A program made the translations under genes and the position numbers. Under the pieces are notes generated by a model, which searched no databases, had not been told where the DNA came from, and was given only the letters and a program-made list of their open reading frames with translations. From assembly GCF_900458895.1 (NCBI RefSeq), contig NZ_LR962863.1, positions 558,001-622,000 on the forward strand: a stretch of DNA of 64,000 bases. Reading direction: 5' to 3'. The DNA comes from Staphylococcus schleiferi (GTDB lineage: Bacteria > Bacillota > Bacilli > Staphylococcales > Staphylococcaceae). Positions 39,733-48,048 of the stretch are shown one piece after another. Within the stretch, counting starts at the first letter, position 1. Every line of letters starts with the position of its first letter.

Positions 39733-40410
39733 ATGACATTTACAGATCGACTGTTTGAACGGGTAAAACCGATTTGGCAAAGTTATCTTGATCATCCGTT
39801 TGTTAAAGGGATTGGTGACGGCTCACTTGATCAAGAAAAGTTTAAACATTGGTTAAAACAAGACTATATTTATTTAATCGATTATACGCGACTCTTTGCG
39901 ATAGGTGTTACTAAAGCGTCGGATTTAGAGATGATGACAACATTCGGTGAGTTAGTCGCAGGCACATTAAATACAGAAATGGCATTACATAGACAATATG
40001 CAGCAAGATTTGGCATTTCAGAACAAGAGTTAGAGGAAACAAAGCCAGCGAGTACGACTTTAGCGTATACGAGTTATATGTTGAATCTTGCGCAACGCGG
40101 AGATATTGAAAACGTGATTGAGGCTGTTTTAACGTGTACTTGGAGTTATCAATATATTGGAGAAGCGCTGAGCCAAATTGAGGGTGCGATTGATTATCCA
40201 TTCTATGGGGAATGGATTGAGATGTATAGTTCGGAAGCATTTACGACATTTAAAGACGATGTTGTACGGATCATGAATCAGGTCACAGAAGGTATGCCCG
40301 AAGAGAAGTTACGAGCATTAGAAGATATTGTGGTTTATACGAGCTACTTTGAATATATGTTTTGGGATATGGCAGAAAACCTTGAAACGTGGCCAGTGCC
40401 TTATAAGTAA
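39733..40410 (+). CDS. tenA: Aminopyrimidine aminohydrolase / thiaminase II
   Basis: A 225-residue TenA-family protein. The candidate nucleophile is C135 in AVLTCTWSYQYIGEAL. Other conserved pocket segments are WLKQDYIYLIDYTRLFA and the C-terminal EYMFWDMAENLETWP. TenA hydrolyses aminopyrimidines to salvage degraded thiamine and can cleave thiamine. The other salvage genes (thiM, thiD, thiE) usually next to it in staphylococci are absent from the window. No THI-box riboswitch consensus is visible upstream. ATG 39733 follows AGAGGTG; an upstream in-frame extension to 39637 has no ribosome site. Confidence 0.92.
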   Translation: MTFTDRLFERVKPIWQSYLDHPFVKGIGDGSLDQEKFKHWLKQDYIYLIDYTRLFAIGVTKASDLEMMTTFGELVAGTLNTEMALHRQYAARFGISEQELEETKPASTTLAYTSYMLNLAQRGDIENVIEAVLTCTWSYQYIGEALSQIEGAIDYPFYGEWIEMYSSEAFTTFKDDVVRIMNQVTEGMPEEKLRALEDIVVYTSYFEYMFWDMAENLETWPVPYK

Positions 40411-40459
40411 GTTGATATAAGATGAATCATTGAAGCGAAATTGTTGTACAGTAAATTAA

Positions 40460-40512
40460 AATCGAAGCCACCTTCAATCCAAAAGTAATGAATGCGGAAG
40501 GTGGCTTCGATT
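40460..40512. terminator. Bidirectional terminator tenA / membrane protein
   Basis: AATCGAAGCCACCTTC (40460-40475) is perfectly complementary to GAAGGTGGCTTCGATT (40497-40512). It lies between convergent genes, with A-rich and T-rich flanks. Confidence 0.9.
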
Positions 40513-40514
40513 TA

Positions 40515-41138
40515 TTATTTAATTTTCGGACGGCGATTTCTAAAGAATAAGCTAATGAAATAAAGGAATGTCGCAATCCCCATGAAAATAATAGCATTAT
40601 GTAACGCATTGGCGCCTGCTAATAAATTAGAAGCGTCGACTTGACCAACATAAGGTGCAAGTTGTTTCGCAAATTCATCAGCAACTTCATCAATGTAGTA
40701 AAGAAAACCAATCGGAATCAATGTGATGAAAAATGCAATGATGAAATTAAGTATTTTTAAAAGCGTACGATTAAAAATGAGTGTTAATAAAGCTAAGACG
40801 ATGTTAACAAGAGATAGTATAAAGAAAACATTCAATACTTTAATTAAAACGCTGAGCTTTTGTTCAACTGCAGAAATATCAATGAGTGTAATGCTGCTCA
40901 ATTGCGTTGTAATGACTTTAAGCTTATCAAAAGTGACATTTTCATTAATGAAACCCATTTTAAACAGCGTATCGGAATACATGCTGTAGGCAGCTATCGT
41001 TACAAATACCGCCGCAATTAAAGTAAGAGTAAAACTAACCCATGAGCGACGTTTTTTGCCATAACGCTTACCACGATGAATGGTTTGATAGTCAAACTGT
41101 TGCTGGAAATGGGGCTGGGATTGAGATTTCTCTTTCAT
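40515..41138 (-). CDS. Membrane protein of unknown function
   Basis: A 207-residue protein with a hydrophilic, basic N-terminus (to about residue 30, ending RGKRYGKKRRS). Four hydrophobic helices follow: one at about 31-50, two around 105-155 and one near the C-terminus, before FFRNRRPKIK. I do not recognise a family. The ATG at 41136-41138 has GGAGGCG eight bases upstream. It is a single gene converging on tenA. Confidence 0.75.
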   Translation of the reverse strand: MKEKSQSQPHFQQQFDYQTIHRGKRYGKKRRSWVSFTLTLIAAVFVTIAAYSMYSDTLFKMGFINENVTFDKLKVITTQLSSITLIDISAVEQKLSVLIKVLNVFFILSLVNIVLALLTLIFNRTLLKILNFIIAFFITLIPIGFLYYIDEVADEFAKQLAPYVGQVDASNLLAGANALHNAIIFMGIATFLYFISLFFRNRRPKIK

Positions 41139-41446
41139 AAAGGACGCCTCCAAGAATAAGATTTGAGATTTTGAACGAATGATAATGACAATAATATAAG
41201 CATTATATTATACCTACGCCTATATTAATAGTCGTAAGCAACAAATCTGAAAGGTTCTGCTCATCGCAATCCTTTTTTTCTTGTCTTTGGATGATGTTTT
41301 AAAAAGATTTGTCTTGATAGGTGCTACAATAAATGATATTTTCTCAATCCATATAGGATAAATTTCCTATCAAGTGAAATTTAAAAGCATTCATTGAAAA
41401 ATGTTTGTATATCAATGTTATCATTTGTATGATAGCAAGGAGGTAG
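41139..41446. other. Divergent intergenic region membrane protein / thioredoxin-like gene
   Basis: This 308-base spacer is AT-rich. An inverted repeat ATAGGA-N6-TCCTAT at about 41355-41372 lies some 75 bases upstream of the thioredoxin-like gene and could be an operator. Nothing else is identifiable. Confidence 0.4.
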
Positions 41447-41776
41447 ATGATGGAAAGATTAAAAAGTTTAGAAGCCTATGAACAGTTTATACAGACGCAT
41501 GAAATCGCAATTGTGCATATTTCGAGAGAAAATTGTTCAGTTTGTCATGCGGTATTGCCAAGAGTTGAAGCGCTCGTTGAACGATATGAAGGTGTTGCTT
41601 TAGGGCATTTGAGTGCGGATGATGTGCCCGAAATTGCCGGGGCTTTATCCATTTTTACAGTTCCAGTTGATATCCTATTTTACGAAGGGAAAGAAATGCA
41701 TCGAGAAGGTCGATTTATTGATTTAGATCGTTTAGAATCACAATTATTTAAAATTTATGAGAGCATCAATAGATAA
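41447..41776 (+). CDS. Thioredoxin-like protein
   Basis: A 109-residue protein with a thioredoxin fold: a central active-site CSVC motif (Cys at about 32 and 35 in ENCSVCHAVLPRVEAL), then FTVPVDILFYEGKEMHREGRF with the cis-proline position (V-P). The active site differs from the canonical CGPC. It may reduce disulfides or act in a specific thiol system in the cytoplasm. AAGGAGG lies before the ATG. It is followed by the alpha/beta hydrolase after about 100 bases, possibly cotranscribed. Confidence 0.82.
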   Translation: MMERLKSLEAYEQFIQTHEIAIVHISRENCSVCHAVLPRVEALVERYEGVALGHLSADDVPEIAGALSIFTVPVDILFYEGKEMHREGRFIDLDRLESQLFKIYESINR

Positions 41777-41877
41777 AACGTATTATAATGAAAAAGAATG
41801 CGAATGTTCTATTTTAGGAGCCTAAAATAGAATTAATCATAATAAGAGGACAATGTAGACAAAAGTGAGGGATTGAA

Positions 41878-42780
41878 TTGAAACGTAATGTCATGAGTAA
41901 TTTAATGGGGAGATATTTATCGCATCAACGTCATATTAAATTTAAAACACAAGATGAGATCGATGCCTATTTAGAAAAACGACGCCAACTCAATAAAGAA
42001 AAACATAAACAACCTGAGCAAATCAATGTCAAATCGAACTTAGTGAAGGATATGTTTGATGACATGCAAGTTTTTCGTTTTAACTTTGGTCATCATATTA
42101 AAAATAAGATTTTATATATTTATGGTGGCACTTTTGTGTTACAACCCTCTGTTTTTCATTGGCGATTTATGGATAAATTAGCTTATGAAACGTTACATGA
42201 AGTGGTTTTGCCTATTTACCCAAAAGCACCGGAATATACGTATCGTGAAACGCATCAAGCCATTGAACAAGCGTATCGTCGTTTACTGAAAGAAACAGAT
42301 GCAGATAATATTGTGATTATGGGGGATGCTTCTGGTGGAAATATGGCATTAAGCTTTGTTCAAAAATTAATGGAGCAAGATGAGCTACCATTGCCCCGCC
42401 AGTTGTACTTAATTTCACCTTGGCTCGATCTCTCGCTCTCTAATCCAGATATTACAGAGCAAGTTCAAAAGAAAGACCCTATTCAAAATGTGTTTAGCTT
42501 AAAATCTGTCGCTAAAGTTTGGGTCGACGATTTAGAGCGTAAAAATCCGCGTGTGTCACCAATGTATGGTCCAGTTCGTGGTTTACCACCCGTTTATATG
42601 TTTGGTGGTACAAGTGAAATCTTTTATCCAGATATGCGTAAGCTTGCTGATTATTTTGAGGCAGAGCAACAGCCGATTCATTTTTATGAATATAAAGATA
42701 TGGTCACGGCTTTTCCGTTATATCCTATCGTTGAATCTAGAAAAGTTTTAAAACAAATCCGTAAAACAATCCATCCATAA
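41878..42780 (+). CDS. Alpha/beta hydrolase-like protein of the HSL esterase type lacking the usual catalytic His
   Basis: The 300-residue protein has the hormone-sensitive-lipase layout: an oxyanion region, a nucleophile elbow GDASGGN (Ser152), SPWLDLSLSNPDIT, and an acid position in GGTSEIFYPD (Glu247). The expected catalytic His near the C-terminus is replaced: the segment reads YKDMVTAFPLYP (Thr277), where relatives have MxH. The oxyanion motif is YGG, not HGG. It may be inactive as an esterase or use other chemistry. The start TTG at 41878 has GTGAGG about seven bases upstream; ATG 41893 is the alternative. A terminator follows. Confidence 0.75.
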   Translation: MKRNVMSNLMGRYLSHQRHIKFKTQDEIDAYLEKRRQLNKEKHKQPEQINVKSNLVKDMFDDMQVFRFNFGHHIKNKILYIYGGTFVLQPSVFHWRFMDKLAYETLHEVVLPIYPKAPEYTYRETHQAIEQAYRRLLKETDADNIVIMGDASGGNMALSFVQKLMEQDELPLPRQLYLISPWLDLSLSNPDITEQVQKKDPIQNVFSLKSVAKVWVDDLERKNPRVSPMYGPVRGLPPVYMFGGTSEIFYPDMRKLADYFEAEQQPIHFYEYKDMVTAFPLYPIVESRKVLKQIRKTIHP

Positions 42781-42829
42781 AAGAGATGAAGCCAGACATG
42801 CGATGGTGTGCTACTTCTACAATAAATAA

Positions 42830-42897
42830 GCAGAATGGTCTTTGATGAAAAGCAGATGCAAATGTGCTTTTTATCAAAGTCCATTCTGTTTTTCTAT
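42830..42897 (+). terminator. Terminator after the alpha/beta hydrolase gene
   Basis: CAGAATGG(T)CTTTGATGAAAAGC and GCTTTTTATCAAAG(T)CCATTCTG form a long, nearly perfect stem, followed by TTTTTCT. Confidence 0.88.
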
Positions 42898-42941
42898 ATT
42901 GAAGTAGTTTATTTTCGAGGCATGAAAGACAATGCTTTGAG

Positions 42942-42955
42942 TCAAAACGTTTTGA
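42942..42955. promoter_or_regulatory. Candidate LacI-family-type operator
   Basis: TCAAAACGTTTTGA is a perfect palindrome centred on CG, the pattern of LacI/GalR-family and CcpA-like operators. It lies 300 bases upstream of the EIIC gene, so a link to that gene is uncertain. Confidence 0.35.
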
Positions 42956-43255
42956 AAAAATAATAGATATAGCAAGATGAATGGTGAGCGTATGTTCGCG
43001 TTATAAAGACAAAATTGAAACGGATTATCGTATTTACATAATAATTTTGTTTTTATAAAGCTTTTTTTGGATTAAATATAGAATCAAATGAACGTCTGAG
43101 ACAAACAATTTCTTAAATGAAGTAAAGCCCGTGCAATTAAGTAAAATTTTTAGTAGAATTAACTATATGCAAAAATATCAATATTATAAAGTTATTCAGA
43201 AATTGATAAATATGTAAATTTAAGGGGCCTTTTCGAATAACAAGAGGGGGACATT

Positions 43256-44287
43256 ATGGATTTATTAATCGGTACTGCTTTTTTAATTTTAGTACTTGTC
43301 ATTTTCACGTTATTTACATATAAAGCGCCAAACGGCATGCGTGCTATGGGTGCACTTGCGAATGCAGCTATCGCGACGTTTTTAGTCGAAGCATTTAACA
43401 AATACGTTGGGGGACGTGTATTTCATAATGCTTTCCTTGAACAAGTCGGCGCTGCAGCCGGAAATTTAGGTGGTGTGGCAGCAGCAGGTTTAACAGCATT
43501 AGCGATTGGTGTTTCACCTGTTTACGCTTTAGTCATTGCAGCGGCTTGTGGTGGCTTAGATTTATTACCTGGTTTCTTTGCAGGTTATTTAATTGGTTAC
43601 TTAATGAAATATACCGAAAAATATGTGCCGGATGGTGTCGACTTGATTGTGGCCGTGTTAATCGTAGCGCCATTATCACGAGCTGTGGCATTATTGTTCA
43701 CACCAGTCGTTAAAAATACATTAATTAAAATTGGTGACATTATCCAAAGCTCAACTGATACAAGCCCAATCATTATGGGGATTATTTTAGGTGGTATCAT
43801 TACGGTAGTAGGTACGGCACCATTAAGCTCTATGGCACTGACGGCTTTGCTTGGCCTTACAGGTGTGCCAATGGCTATTGGTGCGATGGCAGCGTTCAGT
43901 TCAGCGTTCATGAACGGAACTTTATTCCATCGTCTCAAATTAGGTGACCGTAAATCCACAATATCTGTAAGTATTGAACCATTATCACAAGCAGACATTG
44001 TCTCGGCCAACCCTATTCCTATTTATATTACGAACTTCTTCGGAGGCGCAACCGCCGGCTTAGTCATTGCTCTTTCTGGACTTGTGAATGATGCGACCGG
44101 AACTGCAACGCCAATTGCAGGTTTTATCGTAATGTTTGGTTTTAATCATTGGGGGACTGTCGTTATCTATGGTGTGATTATGGGAATTATTGGTTTAATA
44201 TGGGGCTATATTGGCTCAATCGTATTCAAAAAATATCCTATCGTCACTAAAGCAGATATGATTCGCCGTGGTGCGACTGACGCTTAA
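43256..44287 (+). CDS. PTS EIIC-type membrane protein
   Basis: A 343-residue hydrophobic protein with about ten helices and repeated Gly/Ala-rich stretches (GAAAGNLGGVAAAGLTALAIG, GFFAGYLIGYLMKY, NFFGGATAGLVIALSGLVNDATGTATPIAGF). I recall this as the PTS_EIIC_2 family of stand-alone EIIC-like proteins, which lack attached EIIA/EIIB domains. Partner components are absent here, so it may not be a sugar phosphotransferase in the usual sense. The start is an ATG. It is monocistronic, with a terminator at 44340. Confidence 0.78.
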   Translation: MDLLIGTAFLILVLVIFTLFTYKAPNGMRAMGALANAAIATFLVEAFNKYVGGRVFHNAFLEQVGAAAGNLGGVAAAGLTALAIGVSPVYALVIAAACGGLDLLPGFFAGYLIGYLMKYTEKYVPDGVDLIVAVLIVAPLSRAVALLFTPVVKNTLIKIGDIIQSSTDTSPIIMGIILGGIITVVGTAPLSSMALTALLGLTGVPMAIGAMAAFSSAFMNGTLFHRLKLGDRKSTISVSIEPLSQADIVSANPIPIYITNFFGGATAGLVIALSGLVNDATGTATPIAGFIVMFGFNHWGTVVIYGVIMGIIGLIWGYIGSIVFKKYPIVTKADMIRRGATDA

Positions 44288-44339
44288 ATAATTCGTTAAA
44301 TAATCCGGAACTTCATATGTAAAGAAGACATGACATGTT

Positions 44340-44388
44340 AAAAGACTGCGGACGCTTAATTTAAGATTGAGGCGCGCAGTCTTTTTAT
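44340..44388. terminator. Bidirectional terminator EIIC gene / thioesterase
   Basis: AAAAGACTGCG(GA)CGC and GCG(CG)CAGTCTTTTT pair across a loop. It lies between convergent genes. Confidence 0.85.
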
Positions 44389-44429
44389 GTTTCTATAGAA
44401 AATGCAGTGCAATTTAAAGCTTTTCGTTA

Positions 44430-44915
44430 TTAGTTTTTTTCTTTTTTAGGTATTTGTATGCGATGCCCCAATTGCTCAGGCCAATCCGTTCTGTTTTGTG
44501 AATGGGCATAATGTTGGATCTGTGCAAATATATCTTCAGGATAAGGGGCTGCGTGGCGTGTCGACTTATCAATGCCCATCATCATCGTTTCTGCAGTTGC
44601 GGCAACTTCGTTCGTATTGCGATTGATTAATTCTAGGAAGTAATGTGTTCGCTTTTCATCAAAATCGTAAATATTGACTTTAATGGCAATAGGCGTATGC
44701 AATGTCAGTTCTTTGAGAAAGTTGATGTGCGTTTCAAGGGTGAAAACAGTATAATTTCTTGCATCTCTTTCAGGATTGGACAAACCGATTTGATCGTGAA
44801 AGTGATCAATCGCTAAACTAAAGACACGTGCATATTCTGAGTCATTCATATGTTGATTGCGATCAATCCAATCTTCTTGGACGCTATTTTCATCATAAAA
44901 TGGAAAGTGAATCAT
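44430..44915 (-). CDS. Acyl-CoA thioesterase-like (hotdog fold) protein
   Basis: A 161-residue protein of the 4HBT hotdog superfamily. The N-terminal active-site region is VQEDWIDRNQHMNDSEYARVF; the central helix follows, and the sheet contains TLETHINFLKELTLHTPIAI. These enzymes hydrolyse acyl-CoA thioesters in the cytoplasm. The substrate chain length is not predictable. AGGTG precedes the ATG at 44913-44915. It is monocistronic. Confidence 0.85.
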   Translation of the reverse strand: MIHFPFYDENSVQEDWIDRNQHMNDSEYARVFSLAIDHFHDQIGLSNPERDARNYTVFTLETHINFLKELTLHTPIAIKVNIYDFDEKRTHYFLELINRNTNEVAATAETMMMGIDKSTRHAAPYPEDIFAQIQHYAHSQNRTDWPEQLGHRIQIPKKEKN

Positions 44916-45091
44916 ATTAACACCTCGTTTTGCATTTTTGTCATATTATAACGTAAATTTTAAAGTTTTGTGATGTTAAATACTGGTAAAGATAACAGTA
45001 GAAATTTGGTTTTAAAGGTCGAAAGGTGTTCATCATGCGATAGGTTATGATATAGTCAAAACAAGAAAAGATGATAAGGGGACGCTACTCA

Positions 45092-46123
45092 ATGACTGAA
45101 AAAAGAGAACAACGAAAAAATGAACATGTTCTATTAGCGCTTGCACAAAGTGAAGCACAGCAATCTGATTTTGATCGAATCCAATTTGTCCATCATGCGA
45201 TACCTACAATTGATGTCGAAGATGTTTCGTTAAAATCAAGATGCCAAGCATTAGAAATGGCACACGTACTTTATGTGAATGCGATGACAGGAGGCTCTGA
45301 ATGGACAGCTGACATGAATACGAAGTTGGCCCAAGTTGCAGCAGCCACACATTTGCCGATTGCAGTTGGAAGTATGCATGCGGCTTTTAAAAATCCAGAT
45401 GTGCGTCATTCATATGAAGTGGTACGTCAAAACCATCCAGAAGGACAGATTTGGGCAAATATTAGTGCAGAAGCATCGGTTGCTCAAGCAAAAGAGGCCA
45501 TCTCAATTGTAGATGCGAATGCACTACAAATCCATGTAAATGCCCCCCAAGAGCTTGTCATGCCAGAGGGACAACGTGAATTTAAACATTGGATGTCACA
45601 GATTAAAAAAATTGTAGAAGCTATTCAAATACCGGTTATCGTTAAAGAAGTCGGTTTCGGAATGAGTTATGATACGATACAAGATTTGATTGACCATGGC
45701 GTGAAATATGTCGATGTCAGTGGACGGGGCGGTACAAACTTTATCTCTATTGAAAATGAGCGTCGTGTCCTTAAAGATATGGAATATTTAAGTGATTGGG
45801 GACAATCTACAGTCGTCTCATTATTAGAGGCACGTAATTTAAGTAATCGTGTACATCTTTTAGCGAGTGGGGGAATACGTCATCCGCTTGATGCAGTGAA
45901 GGCATTGCGCCTAGGTGCTGAAGCGGTGGGAATGTCTCGCCCTATTCTAAAACGCGTCCATGAAGCAGGTGTTGAAGAGACGGTTCAATATATAGAGAAT
46001 TTTAAAACACAAATGGCGCATATCATGACTTTACTAAATGCACGAACGATTCAAGAGTTGAGACAGTCAGCGATTGTATTTGATCCTTATTTGAAAAACT
46101 GGATGCAACAACGACAACTCTAG
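45092..46123 (+). CDS. fni: Type 2 isopentenyl-diphosphate delta-isomerase
   Basis: The 343-residue FMN enzyme interconverts isopentenyl and dimethylallyl diphosphate in the mevalonate pathway used by staphylococci. It shows REQRKNEHV at the N-terminus, NAMTGGSEWT, MPEGQREF, VIVKEVGFGMS, VDVSGRGGTNF with ENERR, and the phosphate-binding region ASGGIRHPLDAVKALRLGAEAVGMSRP. It aligns end to end with what I recall of S. aureus Fni (349 residues). ATG 45092 follows AAGGGG by ten bases; an upstream ATG at 45071 is inside the ribosome-site context and is not preferred. Confidence 0.95.
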   Translation: MTEKREQRKNEHVLLALAQSEAQQSDFDRIQFVHHAIPTIDVEDVSLKSRCQALEMAHVLYVNAMTGGSEWTADMNTKLAQVAAATHLPIAVGSMHAAFKNPDVRHSYEVVRQNHPEGQIWANISAEASVAQAKEAISIVDANALQIHVNAPQELVMPEGQREFKHWMSQIKKIVEAIQIPVIVKEVGFGMSYDTIQDLIDHGVKYVDVSGRGGTNFISIENERRVLKDMEYLSDWGQSTVVSLLEARNLSNRVHLLASGGIRHPLDAVKALRLGAEAVGMSRPILKRVHEAGVEETVQYIENFKTQMAHIMTLLNARTIQELRQSAIVFDPYLKNWMQQRQL

Positions 46124-46196
46124 CTTAAGATTGCTTCTTAAAATGAAGAGATAGGTTTTCGACATAAAAATCAATGTAACAAAAAATAGGATATTC

Positions 46197-46251
46197 ACCC
46201 TCTAAAGTGAACATTTAAAAAATGGAAACTTTGGAGGGCATTTTTATTTTA
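46197..46251 (+). terminator. Terminator after fni
   Basis: CCCTCTAAAGT (46198-46208) is complementary to ACTTTGGAGGG (46228-46238, one mismatch), then CATTTTTATTTT. Confidence 0.8.
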
Positions 46252-46306
46252 GAGGACTTCTAAAGCGCTAGATTGATGAAACTTAAACGGTTAAAAGAAT
46301 TTATCA

Positions 46307-46356
46307 TTGCGTTATTGTAAGAATATGTTATATACTGTAAAACGTAATTATTACGA
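46307..46356 (+). promoter_or_regulatory. Zur-controlled promoter of the COG0523 GTPase gene
   Basis: A -35-like TTGCGT (46307-46312) and -10 TATACT (46331-46336) are followed by ACGTAATTATTACGA (46342-46356). This differs at one base from the Zur consensus TCGTAATNATTACGA and overlaps the expected transcription start. Zinc-loaded Zur bound here would block transcription. Confidence 0.85.
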
Positions 46357-46384
46357 TTTGTAGTAGAATAGAGGAGGGTTTATA

Positions 46385-47590
46385 ATGGGTAAAATACCTG
46401 TTACCGTTTTAAGTGGCTATTTAGGCTCAGGAAAAACAACGTTACTCAACCATATTCTTAATAACAGAGAGGGTAAAAGAATAGCTGTTATTGTCAATGA
46501 TATGAGTGAAGTCAATATAGATAAAGATCTTGTTGCCGATGGGGGCGGATTGTCTCGTACTGATGAAAAATTAGTAGAGTTATCAAACGGTTGTATCTGT
46601 TGTACGTTAAGAGAAGATTTATTGAAAGAAGTCGAACGTATTGTTCAACGTGGTGGTATTGATCAAATTGTGATCGAGTCAACAGGCATTTCTGAACCTG
46701 TACCCGTTGCACAAACATTCTCATATGTCGATGAAGAGCTTGGTATCGACTTAACAGAAATTTGTAATCTAGATACGATGGTTACAGTTGTGGACGCTAA
46801 CCGTTTTATTAAAGATTACCAATCAGGCGATATGTTATTAGATCGTGATCAAGCAGTGGGCGAAGAAGATGAAAGAACTATCGCAGATTTGTTAATTGAT
46901 CAAATCGAATTCTGTGATGTCCTCGTATTAAACAAAGTCGACTTAGTTAGTGAAGAAGAAGCGAATCGATTAGAAGCGATGTTACGTAAGTTACAACCAT
47001 CCGCAAAAATTATCCGTACAGTAAATTCAGTGGTTGATTTAGATGATGTATTAGAAACAGGACGTTTTGATTTTGATACTGCGAGTCAATCAGCAGGCTG
47101 GTTACAAGAACTTGAAGCAGGCGGTCATGCAACACATACGCAGGAAACAGAAGAATACGGTATTTCATCATTTGTTTACAAACGTCGTTTACCATTCCAT
47201 GCAGCACGTTTTAATACGTGGTTGGAAAATATGTCAGAATCAATTGTACGTGCAAAAGGGATTGCATGGTTAGCCCAATACAACCAAGTTGCGTGTCTTG
47301 TTTCTCAAGCTGGTACGGCTGTAGATATTCATCCTGTCACATTTTGGGTCGCAACAATGCCTAAAGCTGAAAAAGCTGCAATCTTACAAGAAAGAGAAGA
47401 TGTGCGCGCAGATTGGGATCCTGAATATGGAGATCGTCATACGCAACTCGTTATTATTGGTGTAGATTTAGATGAAGAAAAAATTACAGCAGAATTAGAT
47501 GCTTGTCTATTAAATAGTGATGAAATTGATGCAGATTGGTCACAATTAGAAAATCCTTATTACTGGGAAATTCGACGACAAGAAGCATAA
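46385..47590 (+). CDS. COG0523 GTP-binding zinc metallochaperone (ZagA/YciC-like)
   Basis: The 401-residue protein has Walker [10 protein letters not shown] (11-19), the metal-binding CxCC motif (C70-I-C72-C73 in [11 protein letters not shown]), the guanine specificity motif NKVD, and a C-terminal CobW_C domain ([21 protein letters not shown]). Zur-repressed COG0523 proteins deliver zinc to client enzymes under zinc starvation, like ZagA in B. subtilis. The Zur box upstream supports zinc over cobalt or nickel. AGAGGAGG precedes the ATG. It is monocistronic, with a strong terminator. Confidence 0.9.
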   Translation: MGKIPVTVLSGYLGSGKTTLLNHILNNREGKRIAVIVNDMSEVNIDKDLVADGGGLSRTDEKLVELSNGCICCTLREDLLKEVERIVQRGGIDQIVIESTGISEPVPVAQTFSYVDEELGIDLTEICNLDTMVTVVDANRFIKDYQSGDMLLDRDQAVGEEDERTIADLLIDQIEFCDVLVLNKVDLVSEEEANRLEAMLRKLQPSAKIIRTVNSVVDLDDVLETGRFDFDTASQSAGWLQELEAGGHATHTQETEEYGISSFVYKRRLPFHAARFNTWLENMSESIVRAKGIAWLAQYNQVACLVSQAGTAVDIHPVTFWVATMPKAEKAAILQEREDVRADWDPEYGDRHTQLVIIGVDLDEEKITAELDACLLNSDEIDADWSQLENPYYWEIRRQEA

Positions 47591-47619
47591 AAAATGAACT
47601 GGGATGTCAATCCCAAAAT

Positions 47620-47668
47620 AAAAAGCGCTAAGATGATTTTTAATAAAAGTCGTCCTAGCGCTTTTTTA
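47620..47668 (+). terminator. Terminator after the zinc GTPase gene
   Basis: AAAAAGCGCTA(A)GATGATTTTT pairs with AAAAGTCGTC(C)TAGCGCTTTTTT around a small loop. Both flanks support bidirectional use. Confidence 0.9.
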
Positions 47669-48048
47669 TGATTAAACTTTGTATGAGATGACTTCGCTTT
47701 CCTAGTGTACACTATTATAAAAATAAGACACGTGCGTATCATTGAATGAATAATGAAAAAAACGCAATTAACGAGAGAGATTATATATATAGATTAAACA
47801 TACTAAGATTAGCTGTGAAGAAATTTATGACGATAGATTTCTTCACAGCTATTTTTTATAGTTGTAGAGAGAAGTAGATCGAGTAGACTCTTGGATCTTT
47901 GAATCCGCAATTTAAACTGATCAGCTTTACTCTCCTTTTGAAATTCGTTTGAAGTATGTTGGGTTCTTGAAACCGTGTATAGGAAAATGAGATGAAAAAG
48001 GCTAAGTAAAGTTCAAAGCTTCTCAATTCTTTAAAGGAGGCTATATTT
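47669..48048. other. Non-coding left flank of the IS110 remnant; possible bridge RNA region
   Basis: About 380 bases without a gene. A perfect hairpin TAGCTGTGAAGAAAT (47810-47824) / ATTTCTTCACAGCTA (47837-47851) followed by TTTTTTATA looks like a terminator and may mark the element boundary. The next 190 bases before the transposase have stem-forming segments (for example TAGAGAGAAG near 47865 with CTTTACTCTCC near 47935). IS110-group elements carry their bridge RNA in this position. Exact ends cannot be read because IS110 elements lack clear terminal repeats. Confidence 0.45.

Larger units (their letters stand above)
42781..43255. other. Intergenic region hydrolase / EIIC gene
   Basis: This 475-base spacer holds the terminator (42830-42897) and a 14-base perfect palindrome TCAAAACGTTTTGA (42942-42955). 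The AT-rich upstream region of the EIIC gene follows, with ribosome site AGAGGGGG. No coding frame. Confidence 0.55.
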
